Source of the DNA: Kitasatospora acidiphila | GTDB taxonomy: Bacteria > Actinomycetota > Actinomycetes > Streptomycetales > Streptomycetaceae | NCBI RefSeq assembly: GCF_006636205.1 | Contig: NZ_VIGB01000003.1 | Span: 7,194,501 to 7,258,500, forward strand | DNA length: 64,000 nucleotides | Reading direction: 5' to 3' | Part shown: piece after piece, positions 44,741 through 56,557 of the stretch | How the letters are laid out: each line of letters opens with the position of its first letter | Position numbering within the stretch: position 1 is the first letter of the stretch | Notes under the pieces: model-generated | Databases searched by the model: none | What the model saw: only the letters and a program-made list of their open reading frames with translations | Told to the model about the DNA's origin: nothing | Translations under genes and position numbers: made by a program

Positions 44741-45421
44741 ATGGAGACGACCCCCGGGCCCGACATCGAGCACGATCCCGAGGTGATCGCCGCGCGGGTC
44801 GCCGACCGCCGGGCGCAGCTCGGCCTCAGCCCGGAACAGTTGGCGCGCGACGCGGGCATGTCGCCCCACTATCTGGAGATCCTGCTTAAGGCCGGACCGG
44901 CGTTCGACTCGGCCGGCTTCATGCGGATCGCGTCGGCTCTCGGGCTGTCGTACGGGGAACTCCTCGAAGGGCGCGCCGAGTTGCCGCCGGGGCGCAGTGC
45001 TCCCGCGCCGCATCCGGCGGTCATCCGGCTCACCGAGGATGAGTGCTGGGACCTGCTCGGCACCCATGGCGTGGGCCGGATCGCCCTGCCCACGCATCCC
45101 GGCCCCGCCGTGTTCCCGGTGAACTACGCGGTCGACCGGAAGACGATCGTCTACCGGACCGACCCCCGGGCGGCGACCGCGGTCCACGACGGCACGGAGG
45201 TGTCCTTCCAGGCCGACCGCATCGACGAGCAGCACAGCCATGCCTGGAGCGTGCTGCTGATGGGCACCGCCGAACGAGTGACAGATCCGGACGAGGTGCG
45301 GCGACTGCGGGACGAGGCCCTCGCACAGCCATGGGCCGGTGGGGAACGGCCGCTGTGGATCCGCATCCGCCCCGGCCAGGTCACCGGCCGGCGGGTCACC
45401 AGCCTGCGGGGCGCCACCTGA
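44741..45421 (+). CDS. HTH and pyridoxamine-phosphate-oxidase-fold protein
   Basis: A 226-aa protein with a helix-turn-helix at ~15-75 (LGLSPEQLARDAGMSPHYLE) joined to a split-barrel flavin-binding domain at ~95-220 (LGTHGVGRIALPTHPGPAVF, VNYAVDRKTIVYRT, SFQADRIDEQHSHAWSVLL). This fusion is common in actinomycetes and is thought to sense F420 or flavin state and regulate nearby stress genes. GAGAGGGTGA precedes ATG 44741. The universal stress protein lies 184 bases downstream on the same strand. Confidence 0.85.
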   Translation: METTPGPDIEHDPEVIAARVADRRAQLGLSPEQLARDAGMSPHYLEILLKAGPAFDSAGFMRIASALGLSYGELLEGRAELPPGRSAPAPHPAVIRLTEDECWDLLGTHGVGRIALPTHPGPAVFPVNYAVDRKTIVYRTDPRAATAVHDGTEVSFQADRIDEQHSHAWSVLLMGTAERVTDPDEVRRLRDEALAQPWAGGERPLWIRIRPGQVTGRRVTSLRGAT

Positions 45422-45516
45422 CCGGCCCCGCACGTGAGGCAGTGCGGCGAGCGGTGTCGCCCCCTGCTGGCGGACCAGGGCGCCCGGGCGCAGCGTGGAG
45501 TGTGTCCGACGACCCG

Positions 45517-45586
45517 GTGAGCGTGTCGGACCAGATGAGCGTGTCGGACCCGATGAATGCGTTTGACCCATGAGTGCGTCCGAGCG
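45517..45586 (+). repeat. 18-bp tandem repeat upstream of the stress-protein gene
   Basis: Units GTGAGCGTGTCGGACCAG, ATGAGCGTGTCGGACCCG, ATGAATGCGTTTGACCCA and a 16-base degenerate unit lie head to tail from 45517. A diverged copy precedes them at ~45497. Each begins with ATG or GTG, but a TGA at 45571 separates them from the real start at 45606. Confidence 0.75.
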
Positions 45587-45605
45587 ATGAGGCGAGGTGA
45601 ACGGA

Positions 45606-46055
45606 ATGACCGAGGCGGAGTCGGCACCCCCGAGAGTGGTGGTCGGCATCGACGGCTCGCCCTCCTCGCGGGCCGCGCTGCGCTGGGCGGTGCGCTACGC
45701 CGAGCGGATCGGCGGCACCATCGACGCGGTCGGTGCGATCGAGGTCCCGATGGACTACGGCTGGGGAGCGCCGGCCGTCGACACCCGGATGGACGAAGAG
45801 CTCGCGCGCCGGAACTTCGATACCGAGCTGGCGGAGACCCTCGGCGGGCAGCCACCGGTGCCGGTGCAGCGGCTGATGGTCCGGGGCAACCCCGCCGACG
45901 CGCTGATCTCGGCGGCGGACGGTGCGGACGTGCTGGTGGTCGGCAACCGGGGCCGCGGCGCCTTCGCGCGCGCCCTGCTGGGCTCGGTCAGCCAGCGCTG
46001 TGCCGTCCACGCGTCCTGCCCCGTGGTGATCGTCCGGCCGGAACACGCGGACTGA
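45606..46055 (+). CDS. Universal stress protein (UspA family)
   Basis: A 149-aa single-domain USP. The first strand VVVGIDGSPSSRAALRWAV and the ATP-binding loop GNRGRGAFARALLGSVS (GxxGxnGS pattern) indicate an ATP-binding type, followed by HASCPVVIVRP. ATG 45606 has GAGGTGA five bases upstream; the GTG at 45597 overlaps that site. USPs in actinomycetes rise under hypoxia and dormancy, in keeping with the redox neighbourhood. Confidence 0.92.
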   Translation: MTEAESAPPRVVVGIDGSPSSRAALRWAVRYAERIGGTIDAVGAIEVPMDYGWGAPAVDTRMDEELARRNFDTELAETLGGQPPVPVQRLMVRGNPADALISAADGADVLVVGNRGRGAFARALLGSVSQRCAVHASCPVVIVRPEHAD

Positions 46056-46302
46056 GCGGCCGGGCCCGAAGAAGGTCAGGCCCGAAGAAGGTCAGGCCCG
46101 AAGAAACTGATCGAGTCACTTCCGTCGGAAACCGCCGGGGGCACCCCTCGACTCCAGCCTCCGCCGACCCGCTATCGCGCGCACCCGGCCCACCGTGCGC
46201 ACCCGGCCCACCGCGCGCACTCCGCCCGCCGGTGCGCACGATGGAGAGCGGGGCCGCACGGCCGAGCCCCGACCGCTGAAGGAGCGCCGAAGGAGTGCAG
46301 CG
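46056..46302. repeat. Two tandem-repeat arrays before the GH65 gene
   Basis: GGCCCGAAGAAGGTCA occurs three times head to tail at 46063-46106 (last copy partial). An 18-bp unit (GTGCGCACCCGGCCCACC) occurs three times at 46177-46230. The second array reads in frame with GH65 from GTG 46195, but AAGGAG just before ATG 46303 shows the real start. Confidence 0.8.
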
Positions 46303-48738
46303 ATGGCAGCTGGCGTGCGTGGTGGCGGCACGCCCGGCCCGGTTGCCGAGCGGGCGCGGTCGAGCGACCCGTGGCACCTGCGCTTCGAGGGGTTCGAGCC
46401 GTCGGAGGAGGGCGTGCGCGAGGTGCTCTGCGCGATCGGCAACGGGTACCTGGTCAGCCGGGCCGCCGCGCCCGAGTCGCACGCCGACGGCATCCACTAC
46501 CCCGGCACCTACCTGGCGGGCGTGTACGACCGAGCCGCCTCACCCGTCGGCGACCGCGAGGTGGTCAACGAAGACCTGGTCAACTGCCCTGACTGGCAGG
46601 CGTTCTCGTTCCGTCCGACCGGCGGCGAGTGGTTCGCGGGGCCGCCGGCCGAGCAGCGGCTCGACCTGGACCTGCGCCGCGGAGTGCTGACCCGCGAACT
46701 GCTGGTGGTGGACGGCAGCGGGCGGCGCACCCGGCTCGTCCAGCGGCGGATCGCCAGCCAGGCGCAGCCCCATCTGGTGGCGCTGCAGACCGAGTTACGG
46801 GCGGTGAACTGGTCCGGGACCGTCGAGATCCGCTCAGCGCTGGACGGCACCGTGGCCAACACCGGTGTCGCCCGCTACCGGGGCCTGACCAGCCGCCACC
46901 TGCGCCCCGACGGGCAGGGCCGGACCGACGACGGGGTGTTCTGGCTCCAAGTGGTCACCGAGAACGCGCCGTTGGCCATCGCGCTGGCCGTCCGCCACCG
47001 GGTGCACCAGGACGGCACTCCGCTGGACGTCGAACGGACCGCCGAGCTGCGCCCCGGCTGGGCCGCCGAACTGCTCACCCTGCAACTGGCCGCCGGCCGG
47101 CCGGTCACCGTGGAGAAGACCGTCGCCGTCGCCACCTCGCGGGACCCGGCCATCGGAGCACCGCGGCGGGCCGTCCAGTGGCTGGCCGCCCGGGCAGCCG
47201 ACTTCGCCGAGCTGGCCGCCGCCCACGCCGCGCGCTGGGCCGAACTGTGGCGCCGCTGCCGGATCGAGGCCGACTTCGACGGCGCCATGGCACTCCACCT
47301 CAACCTGTTCCACCTGCTGCAGACCTACTCCGAGCACTCCACCGACCTCGACGCGGGCATTCCGGCCCGAGGGCTGCACGGCGAGGCCTACCGGGGGCAC
47401 ATCTTCTGGGACGAGCTGTTCGTGCTGCGGGTGCTCAACCTGCGCTTCCCGGAGCTGGCCCGGGCGGTGCTGCGCTACCGGCACCGACGCCTGTACGCCG
47501 CACGGCAGTTGGCGCGGCAGGCGGGGCTGCGCGGGGCGATGTACCCGTGGCAGAGCGGGACCGACGGCCGCGAGGAGTCACAGCGCCTGCACCTCAACCC
47601 GCTGTCCGGCCGCTGGCTGCCCGATCACACCCACTTGCAGCGCCACGTGGGATCGGCCATCGCGTACAACATCTGGCAGTACTACCAGGCGACCGGGGAC
47701 CTCGACTTCCTGGCCACCACCGGCGCCGAGATGCTGCTGGAGATCGCCCGCTTCTGGTCGGCCGGTGCCCGGTGGAACCCGGAGCGGGAGCGCTACTCCA
47801 TCCGCGGGGTGCTCGGCCCCGACGAGTACCACGATGCCTACCCGTGGGCGGACCGCCCGGGACTGGACGACAACACGTACACCAATGTGCTGGCCTCCTG
47901 GGTGCTGGCGCGCGCCCTGGAGTGCGTCGAGCTGCTCCCCGGGTACCGCCGCGCCGAACTCCTGGAGCGGCTGGCCCTGGGCGGCACCGAGCTGGACCGC
48001 TGGCAGGAGGTCGGCCGCCGGCTGCACGTGCCGTTCCACGACGGAGTGCTCAGCCAGTTCGACGGCTATGAGCGGCTCGCCGAACTCGACTGGGACGGCT
48101 ATCGGCGACGCTACCCCGACCCGCGGCGGCTGGACCGGATCCTGGAGGCCGAGGGCGACAGCGTCAACAACTACAAGGCCTCCAAGCAGGCCGACGTGCT
48201 GATGCTGGCCTACCTCTTCTCCCCACCGGAGCTGCGCGACCTGCTGCGCCGGCTCGGCTACCCGGCCGACGAGGAACTGCTGAGCCGCACCACCGAGTAC
48301 TACCTGCGCCGCACCGTGCACGGGTCGACCCTCAGCGCCGTGGTGCACGCCTGGGTGCTGACCCGGGTCGACCGCGGCGGCTCCTGGCGGTTCTTCCGGG
48401 ACGCGCTGACCAGCGACCTTCTCGACCTGCAGGGCGGCACCACCGCCGAGGGGATCCACCTCGGCGCCATGGCCGGCGCGGTGGACCTGCTGCAGCGCTG
48501 CTACACCGGCCTGGAGCTCCGCGACGACGCCCTCTGGCTGGACCCGCAGCTGCCCCCCGAACTCGGCAGCCTGGCCCTGGACTTGCACTACCGGAGGCAC
48601 TGGGGCATCCGGATCGCCGTGAACCGCCACACCGCCACGGTCAGCCTCCCGGCCGACCACCAGACCCCGGTGCCGGTCCGCTTCCGCAGCACCACCGTGC
48701 TGGTCCCGCCGGGCGGCAGCCACACCTTCGCCCTGTGA
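46303..48738 (+). CDS. Glycoside hydrolase family 65 (disaccharide phosphorylase or hydrolase)
   Basis: An 811-aa GH65 protein. An N-terminal beta-sandwich (~1-260, GNGYLVSRAA) leads to the (alpha/alpha)6 barrel. The catalytic acid is the Glu in GVLGPDEYHDAY (~507), followed by LDDNTYTN. KQADVLMLAYLF and TVHGSTLSAVVHAW match the phosphate/sugar loops of trehalose, kojibiose and maltose phosphorylases, but I cannot separate phosphorylase from hydrolase here. AAGGAG lies eight bases before ATG 46303. No beta-phosphoglucomutase partner is nearby, unlike many GH65 loci. Confidence 0.88.
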   Translation: MAAGVRGGGTPGPVAERARSSDPWHLRFEGFEPSEEGVREVLCAIGNGYLVSRAAAPESHADGIHYPGTYLAGVYDRAASPVGDREVVNEDLVNCPDWQAFSFRPTGGEWFAGPPAEQRLDLDLRRGVLTRELLVVDGSGRRTRLVQRRIASQAQPHLVALQTELRAVNWSGTVEIRSALDGTVANTGVARYRGLTSRHLRPDGQGRTDDGVFWLQVVTENAPLAIALAVRHRVHQDGTPLDVERTAELRPGWAAELLTLQLAAGRPVTVEKTVAVATSRDPAIGAPRRAVQWLAARAADFAELAAAHAARWAELWRRCRIEADFDGAMALHLNLFHLLQTYSEHSTDLDAGIPARGLHGEAYRGHIFWDELFVLRVLNLRFPELARAVLRYRHRRLYAARQLARQAGLRGAMYPWQSGTDGREESQRLHLNPLSGRWLPDHTHLQRHVGSAIAYNIWQYYQATGDLDFLATTGAEMLLEIARFWSAGARWNPERERYSIRGVLGPDEYHDAYPWADRPGLDDNTYTNVLASWVLARALECVELLPGYRRAELLERLALGGTELDRWQEVGRRLHVPFHDGVLSQFDGYERLAELDWDGYRRRYPDPRRLDRILEAEGDSVNNYKASKQADVLMLAYLFSPPELRDLLRRLGYPADEELLSRTTEYYLRRTVHGSTLSAVVHAWVLTRVDRGGSWRFFRDALTSDLLDLQGGTTAEGIHLGAMAGAVDLLQRCYTGLELRDDALWLDPQLPPELGSLALDLHYRRHWGIRIAVNRHTATVSLPADHQTPVPVRFRSTTVLVPPGGSHTFAL

Positions 48739-48812
48739 GCCACCATTCCTCGGGCATGGCCGGGGACCCTGAGCTTGCCAGCGCCTTCACCGAGTCGGAG
48801 TAGGGGGCTCTG

Positions 48813-49382
48813 CTAGTCCTGCATCCAGTTGCCCACGTAGCGCAGGACCATGTACCAGGTCGACCTGGGGTTCTCCAGTGCGGTCGGGTCGGCGGCGCGC
48901 ATCAGTTCGAGCAGCCGCTCCTCGGCGCCGTCCGGGTCGAGGCCGTCGCCGTCGGCTTCCGGATCGTAGTTGTCGCGCTCGACCTCGAGAGCGTGCAGGA
49001 AGTACGCCAGGGCGTCGACGCTGCTGTTCAGGCGGTGCGGAGCACCCCCGTCGGGGATGCAGTACACGACGCCGGTCACCGTATCCACTATCACGTCGTC
49101 GAGGGCGATGCCGCCGAGCGTCAGCCACACCGACATGTCGAACGGACACGCGGGATACCGCTCCGCGACCCGCTGCCAGGCCTCGCCTCCGATCAGCACC
49201 TTGCCGTCCGCAAGGCGCTGATCCGACTCGAACCACCCCACGCGGTCGGGAAGGCCGACGTCCCGCAGGAAGGCGCGCGTCGGCGCGTGGGCGATCCCGG
49301 CCAGTACATCGTCCGCCGAGGTGAGCAGATCCTCTGGGGCGAAGACCGCCGCCATCCGAGCACGGTCGATCAGCGGGCCCAT
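48813..49382 (-). CDS. SUKH-4-type immunity protein
   Basis: A 189-aa protein resembling the SUKH-4 immunity family: DRVGWFESDQRLADGKVLIG, then a beta-rich centre (GGIALDDVIVDTVTGVVYCI) and helix SSVDALAYFLHALEVERDNY. SUKH proteins neutralise secreted toxins of competing strains. ATG 49382 begins the conserved part. No toxin gene is next to it; it may protect against toxins from others or its partner may be elsewhere. It is convergent with GH65. Confidence 0.75.
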   Translation of the reverse strand: MGPLIDRARMAAVFAPEDLLTSADDVLAGIAHAPTRAFLRDVGLPDRVGWFESDQRLADGKVLIGGEAWQRVAERYPACPFDMSVWLTLGGIALDDVIVDTVTGVVYCIPDGGAPHRLNSSVDALAYFLHALEVERDNYDPEADGDGLDPDGAEERLLELMRAADPTALENPRSTWYMVLRYVGNWMQD

Positions 49383-49426
49383 GCCCCGCCCCCTTCCCCG
49401 AGACGCACCGAACTGCTGAACGCCGA

Positions 49427-49458
49427 AACGCCCGGAGTGGGTGTCCACTCCGGGCGTT
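49427..49458 (-). terminator. Terminator of tRNA-Ile
   Basis: A perfect 14-bp inverted repeat (AACGCCCGGAGTGG / CCACTCCGGGCGTT) with a 4-base loop ends ten bases downstream of the tRNA 3' end on the minus strand. Confidence 0.8.
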
Positions 49459-49467
49459 CCGTGCCGG

Positions 49468-49541
49468 TGGGCCTAACAGGACTTGAACCTGTGGCCTCTT
49501 CCTTATCAGGGAAGCGCTCTAACCGTCTGAGCTATAGGCCC
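49468..49541 (-). tRNA. tRNA-Ile (anticodon GAT)
   Basis: A 74-base cloverleaf on the minus strand. The acceptor stem pairs GGGCCTA with TAGGCCC, discriminator A. The D-arm contains GCTCAGACGGTTAGAGC, the anticodon arm CTTCC-CTGATAA-GGAAG with GAT, and the T-arm ACAGG-TTCAAGT-CCTGT. CCA is not encoded. No integrase or attachment duplicate lies next to it. Confidence 0.97.
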
Positions 49542-49713
49542 TTGCCGCGCGGAAACGTTAACCGACCGACCGCTGGTCCCACAAATTCATTCCGCCTTCC
49601 GCATCACTTCGGGGATTCGTCACGCCTCCCGCTCGCGCTCCTTCTTGAGCGGAGCGCTCCGCTCCGATAGGGTCGATGGCTCCGGAAGCCCTTCGACCGA
49701 CCCTGGAGGTTCC

Positions 49714-50472
49714 ATGACAGCGACGACCCGGCCCACGGCCCTGGTGACCGGCGGCAGCCGAGGCATAGGCGCGGCTACTTCCCGCGAGCTCGCCGCTCGC
49801 GGGTACCGCGTGGCCGTCAACTACTTCTCGAACCGGGATGCGGCCGAGCAGGTGGTCGCCGCCATCGAGGAGGGCGGCGGCGAAGCGTTCGCCGTGCAGG
49901 CCGACGTGTTCGACCCGGGCCAGGCGGCGGAGCTGATCCGGCGCTCCGCACCCGACGGGCGCCTGGACGTCCTGGTCTGCAACGCCGGTGCCGGCTTCAC
50001 GCCCACCCCCGTCCTCGACCTGCCCTGGGACGACTTCAAGGCCAAGCTGACGAACGAACTCGGTTCCGCCTACACCCTCACCCAGCAGGCGTTGGCGATC
50101 ATGGGCGCCCGGGGGCAGGGTCGGATCGTGTACGTCTCCAGTGCCGTCGCCGATGGCCCGCCCGCCCCGGGCATGGCGGCGCACGGCACCGCCAAGGCCG
50201 CCCTGAACACCTTCGCCCGCTTCGTCGCCTTCGAGGCCGGTCCGCTCGGTGTCAACGTCAACGTCGTGGCGCCCGGCTTCGTGCGCACCGAGGCCAGCGC
50301 CCACATGCCGCAGGAGCTGCAGCGGCGGCTCGCGGAGCGCACTCCGCTGGGCCGGGTGGCCGAAGCGGAGGACGTGGCCCGGGCGATCGCGATGCTGGTC
50401 GGCGAGCAGGCGGGCTTCGTCACCGGCGAGGTCCTCACCGTCGACGGCGGCCACGGCGTGGCCCGGATGTAG
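49714..50472 (+). CDS. SDR family oxidoreductase with His in place of catalytic Tyr
   Basis: A 252-aa SDR close to FabG-like proteins. TGGSRGIG binds the cofactor, VCNAGAG matches NNAG, and VSSAVADG holds the catalytic Ser; PGFVRTEASAH and VDGGHG complete the fold. The YxxxK motif reads HGTAK (MAAHGTAKAAL), so His stands where Tyr normally donates a proton. GGAGG precedes ATG 49714. The TetR gene follows 14 bases later, probably as its repressor. Activity is uncertain. Confidence 0.85.
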   Translation: MTATTRPTALVTGGSRGIGAATSRELAARGYRVAVNYFSNRDAAEQVVAAIEEGGGEAFAVQADVFDPGQAAELIRRSAPDGRLDVLVCNAGAGFTPTPVLDLPWDDFKAKLTNELGSAYTLTQQALAIMGARGQGRIVYVSSAVADGPPAPGMAAHGTAKAALNTFARFVAFEAGPLGVNVNVVAPGFVRTEASAHMPQELQRRLAERTPLGRVAEAEDVARAIAMLVGEQAGFVTGEVLTVDGGHGVARM

Positions 50473-50486
50473 AGGAGTCCATCGCC

Positions 50487-51152
50487 ATGAGTGACATGCG
50501 AACCGGTGCACCCCGCGGACGGCGGCGGGAGGCGGACGACAACGACCTGCGCCTCCTTCAGGCCGCGCGCGAGGTCTTCGCGGAGCAGGGTTGGGAGGCC
50601 CCCGTCTCGGCGATCGCCCGCCGGGCCGGGATCGGCATGGGCAGTCTCTACCGCCGCTACCCCAGTAAGGAGCAACTGGCCCAGCGGATGCGGATCGTGG
50701 GCATGGAGCAGCTGATCGCCCTGGCGGACACGGCTCGCGCCGAGGAGAGCGAGCCCTGGGCCGCCTTCGCCCGCTTCCTGCACGACGCGCTGTCCGCCCA
50801 GGGCCTCGGCGCTCCGCTGCTTCCGGTGCTCGGCGGCCGACTGCCGGCCACCGATGAAGTCGACGCCACCGCTGACCGGTTGAGGACCGCGTTCGACGCC
50901 CTGGTGGGGAGCGCGCATCGAGCCGGGGTGCTGCGGGCCGACTTCACCTCCGCCGACCTGCCGCTGCTGCTCGAACACCTCACTGCCAGGCTCCCCGTCC
51001 CCGCCGAACGTGCCGCCGAGCTGAATCTGCGCCATCTCGACGTGGTCCTAGGGGGGTTGCGCACCTCGGCCACCAGTGCGCCCACCGCGCTGCCGGGCCC
51101 GGCGCCGGACTGGGCGGAGCTCCGAGAGCTGTGGAACGCCCCGGCGGGGTGA
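50487..51152 (+). CDS. TetR-family transcriptional regulator
   Basis: A 221-aa TetR regulator with the N-terminal HTH (LLQAAREVFAEQGWEAPVSA, IARRAGIGMGSLYRRYPSKE) and a divergent helical ligand-binding domain. It is 14 bases after the SDR and 38 bases before the deaminase gene, so the three probably form an operon under its control. The ligand is unknown. Confidence 0.92.
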   Translation: MSDMRTGAPRGRRREADDNDLRLLQAAREVFAEQGWEAPVSAIARRAGIGMGSLYRRYPSKEQLAQRMRIVGMEQLIALADTARAEESEPWAAFARFLHDALSAQGLGAPLLPVLGGRLPATDEVDATADRLRTAFDALVGSAHRAGVLRADFTSADLPLLLEHLTARLPVPAERAAELNLRHLDVVLGGLRTSATSAPTALPGPAPDWAELRELWNAPAG

Positions 51153-51190
51153 CCCGGCACCGTCCCACTTCCCCCCATGAGGAGCACACC

Positions 51191-51685
51191 ATGCAACCAG
51201 CTTCGAACACCCCGACCGACCGGGACCGGACCCACCTCCTGGCGGCCATCGACCTCGCGGGCCGCGCGCGCGAGCGCGGCAACCATCCGTTCGGCGCGCT
51301 GCTGACCGACGCGACCGGGAGCGTCCTGCTCACCGCCGAGAACACCGTGATCACGGAGCACGATGCCACCGGCCACGCGGAGACCAACCTGGTCCGGCTG
51401 GCGTCGCGCACGCTGGCGCCGGATCAGCTCGTCGGGGCCACGCTGTACACCAGCACCGAACCGTGTGCGATGTGCTCGGGCGCGATCTACTGGAGCGGCA
51501 TCCGGCGGGTGGTCTACGCGCTCGCGGCGACGGAACTGAACGTCATCGCCGGAGCCGACCCCGAGGAGCCGCTGCTCGATCTGCCGTGCCGTCAGGTCTT
51601 CGCGGCCGGCGGGAACACGGTCGAGGTGTCGGGGCCGTACCTCTACGACGAGGCTGCCGAGGTGCACCTCGGGTACTGGGGGTAG
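51191..51685 (+). CDS. Nucleoside/guanine deaminase-like zinc enzyme
   Basis: A 164-aa cytidine-deaminase-fold protein. The zinc site is complete: HAE in TGHAETNL and PCxxC in EPCAMCSGAIYW. NHPFGALLTD near the start is typical of the guanine deaminase and tRNA adenosine deaminase subgroup. GAGGAG lies six bases before ATG 51191; the earlier start at 51131 lacks one. Substrate not determined. It ends the SDR-TetR operon. Confidence 0.87.
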   Translation: MQPASNTPTDRDRTHLLAAIDLAGRARERGNHPFGALLTDATGSVLLTAENTVITEHDATGHAETNLVRLASRTLAPDQLVGATLYTSTEPCAMCSGAIYWSGIRRVVYALAATELNVIAGADPEEPLLDLPCRQVFAAGGNTVEVSGPYLYDEAAEVHLGYWG

Positions 51686-51712
51686 CACCCACCGGTTCAT
51701 TCTGACGGTCCG

Positions 51713-52420
51713 TCATTCGCCTTCCGGGCGGGGTGGCCAGGCGTCGGGGGAGAGGACTCCGGTGGCGTAGGCGCGGGCCACCAGGGCGGTGCGGTTGGGG
51801 ACGTGCCAGCGGCGGGTCAGGCGGGTCAGGTGGTAGTTGACGCCGTCGACGGTCAGGTCGACCTCCCTGGCGATCTGGGCCGTGGTGGCGCCGCGGGCCG
51901 CCGCGGCGAGGATGCGCGCCTCGACCGGGCTGACCCGCTCGGTCGGCCGGGCCGCCGGTGCGGTGGCCGAAGGACCCGGGGTGCGCAGCCACAGCAGCAG
52001 CTTCGGGTCGTCGTCCGGCAGGTCGCTGACCGGCTCGATGGTCAGCTCGCCCCGGCGCTCGGTGCCGTCGGCGGCGGTCCACAGCACCTCGATCGGGTAC
52101 TGGGAGCGGCGCTGCAGTCGGACGGCTTCCATGACCGGGCGCAGTGGTCTGCGGCCCTGCGGCCGGAGCAGCTCCAGGACCTTCCGCCCTCTCAAGTGAC
52201 CCGGTAGTGCTCCTAGTTCGGCACCCATCGCCCGGTTGGCGACGTGGACGACGCCGACCGTGTCGCACACCGCGATGGGCAGCGGCAGATGGTCGAACAG
52301 CATCAGGAACCGGTTGCGCCAGAGGATCGCGAGCTCGCGCGGGTCCTCCGGGAGCGCCTGGCTCGGCGGCTCGCCCGCTTCAAGACCCATATCGGCATTC
52401 CGATCCTTGGTGCGTGCCAC
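51713..52420 (-). CDS. PAS-LuxR type transcriptional regulator
   Basis: A 235-aa protein with a PAS domain at ~35-145 (LFDHLPLPIAVCDTVGVVHV, VANRAMGAELGALPGHLRG, AADGTERRGELTIEPV) and a LuxR-type HTH at ~165-225 (VSPVEARILAAAARGATTAQ, IAREVDLTVDGVNYHLTRL). The architecture matches PAS-LuxR cluster-situated regulators of Streptomyces. It is divergent from the P450-reductase gene and is its likely activator; the shared 168-base gap holds an inverted repeat. Confidence 0.85.
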   Translation of the reverse strand: MARTKDRNADMGLEAGEPPSQALPEDPRELAILWRNRFLMLFDHLPLPIAVCDTVGVVHVANRAMGAELGALPGHLRGRKVLELLRPQGRRPLRPVMEAVRLQRRSQYPIEVLWTAADGTERRGELTIEPVSDLPDDDPKLLLWLRTPGPSATAPAARPTERVSPVEARILAAAARGATTAQIAREVDLTVDGVNYHLTRLTRRWHVPNRTALVARAYATGVLSPDAWPPRPEGE

Positions 52421-52459
52421 ATCTGACGCCGTGTAGGCAAGAACCCCGCCGCCGCTGGC

Positions 52460-52477
52460 ACTACAGAATCATGTAGT
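52460..52477. promoter_or_regulatory. Inverted repeat between the PAS-LuxR and P450-reductase genes
   Basis: ACTACA-gaatca-TGTAGT is a 6-bp inverted repeat in an AT-richer patch, 112 bases before the P450 start. It is a plausible site for the divergent regulator, though short. Confidence 0.4.
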
Positions 52478-52588
52478 CCGGCGGGACGCCAAGCCGCCTC
52501 GGGAAGCTCAGAGTGGATAACGGCCGCCGACGGATCCACCCGTCCGCGCGGCACTGGTGATCTCCTACTGCGGAAGGCGACCCGCGTC

Positions 52589-55770
<3,182 letters not shown>

Positions 55771-55884
55771 CGGCCCCTGGCACCGAGCACCGGCCCTGCC
55801 GCATCGAGTCGCCGCACCTTCCCCGGCCGACCACCAGGCCGACAGGGCCGGTCCTGTCCCCCTCAGCTGCCCAAGCCGACGCCC

Positions 55885-56430
55885 CTAGCCGTTCGCCAGT
55901 CGGAACTCCTGGTTGCCGAACCGCACTTGGTCCCCGGCGCGGACCCGCACGGCGCCCGCGATCCGGTGCCCGTTCACATGCGTGCCGTTGGCCGAGCCGA
56001 GGTCGTACAGCACCCAGCCGTCGCCTTCGCGCCGCAGTTCGGCGTGGCGCCGGGAGACCGAGGAGTCCTGAAGTCGCAGTCCGGAGCCGGGAATCCGGCC
56101 GATGGTCAGCGTCCGGGCCCCGGCCTGCGGCAAGTTGAGGCCGGGCAGCCGCGCGGTGCGCCAGGCCCGGACGAGCCGCGCCCGGAACCCGGAGACCCGA
56201 CCCACCGTCCGCAGCAGGAAGGTCTCCAGCGGCCGGCCGAGCGGGAGGCCGGCCAGCGCCGCGTCCAACTCGGCGCGGCTGGTGGCGTGCAGGACGAGTT
56301 CCATCCGGCCGAGGAAGGTGTCGTGCGACAGCCTGCCGCTGCTCGCACCGTCCCGCAGCACCTCGAGCGCCCGCTCCCGATCGGTCTCGGACGGCCGGAC
56401 CTCGTACGTCGGGAACTCGGCAGGCCTCAT
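55885..56430 (-). CDS. DUF1707 and FHA domain protein
   Basis: A 181-aa protein: a DUF1707 (SHOCT-like) segment at ~10-65 (ETDRERALEVLRDGASSGRL, EFLGRME-type pattern DTFLGRMELVLHATSRAELD) followed by a forkhead-associated domain at ~100-180 (TLTIGRIPGSGLRLQDSSVS, RRHAELRREG, LGSANGTHVNGHRI). FHA domains bind phosphothreonine, so it may be read out by a Ser/Thr kinase. Pairing of these two domains is common in actinomycetes. No kinase is adjacent. Confidence 0.87.
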   Translation of the reverse strand: MRPAEFPTYEVRPSETDRERALEVLRDGASSGRLSHDTFLGRMELVLHATSRAELDAALAGLPLGRPLETFLLRTVGRVSGFRARLVRAWRTARLPGLNLPQAGARTLTIGRIPGSGLRLQDSSVSRRHAELRREGDGWVLYDLGSANGTHVNGHRIAGAVRVRAGDQVRFGNQEFRLANG

Positions 56431-56534
56431 GCGCCGATTGTCGGCGCCGTCGTGCCCGGCCGTCCAGCGTCCGGCCGCAGCTGTGGCAGTTCGAGGACAC
56501 TACGGGCCCACCTGCCCGCTGCGGCCGCTCCGCC

Positions 56535-56557
56535 AAAGGTCAACATGGTTGACCTTT
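56535..56557. promoter_or_regulatory. Perfect 10+3+10 palindrome (operator-like)
   Basis: AAAGGTCAAC and GTTGACCTTT flank a central ATG (56545-56547). The symmetry and size match TetR- or MarR-type operators. It sits just before a truncated amidohydrolase, where a gene start has apparently been lost, and 105 bases upstream of the divergent DUF1707-FHA start. Confidence 0.7.

Noticed and set aside
49468..49541. tRNA as an integration site for a mobile element
   Set aside because: No integrase, excisionase or duplicate of the tRNA 3' end was found in the window.
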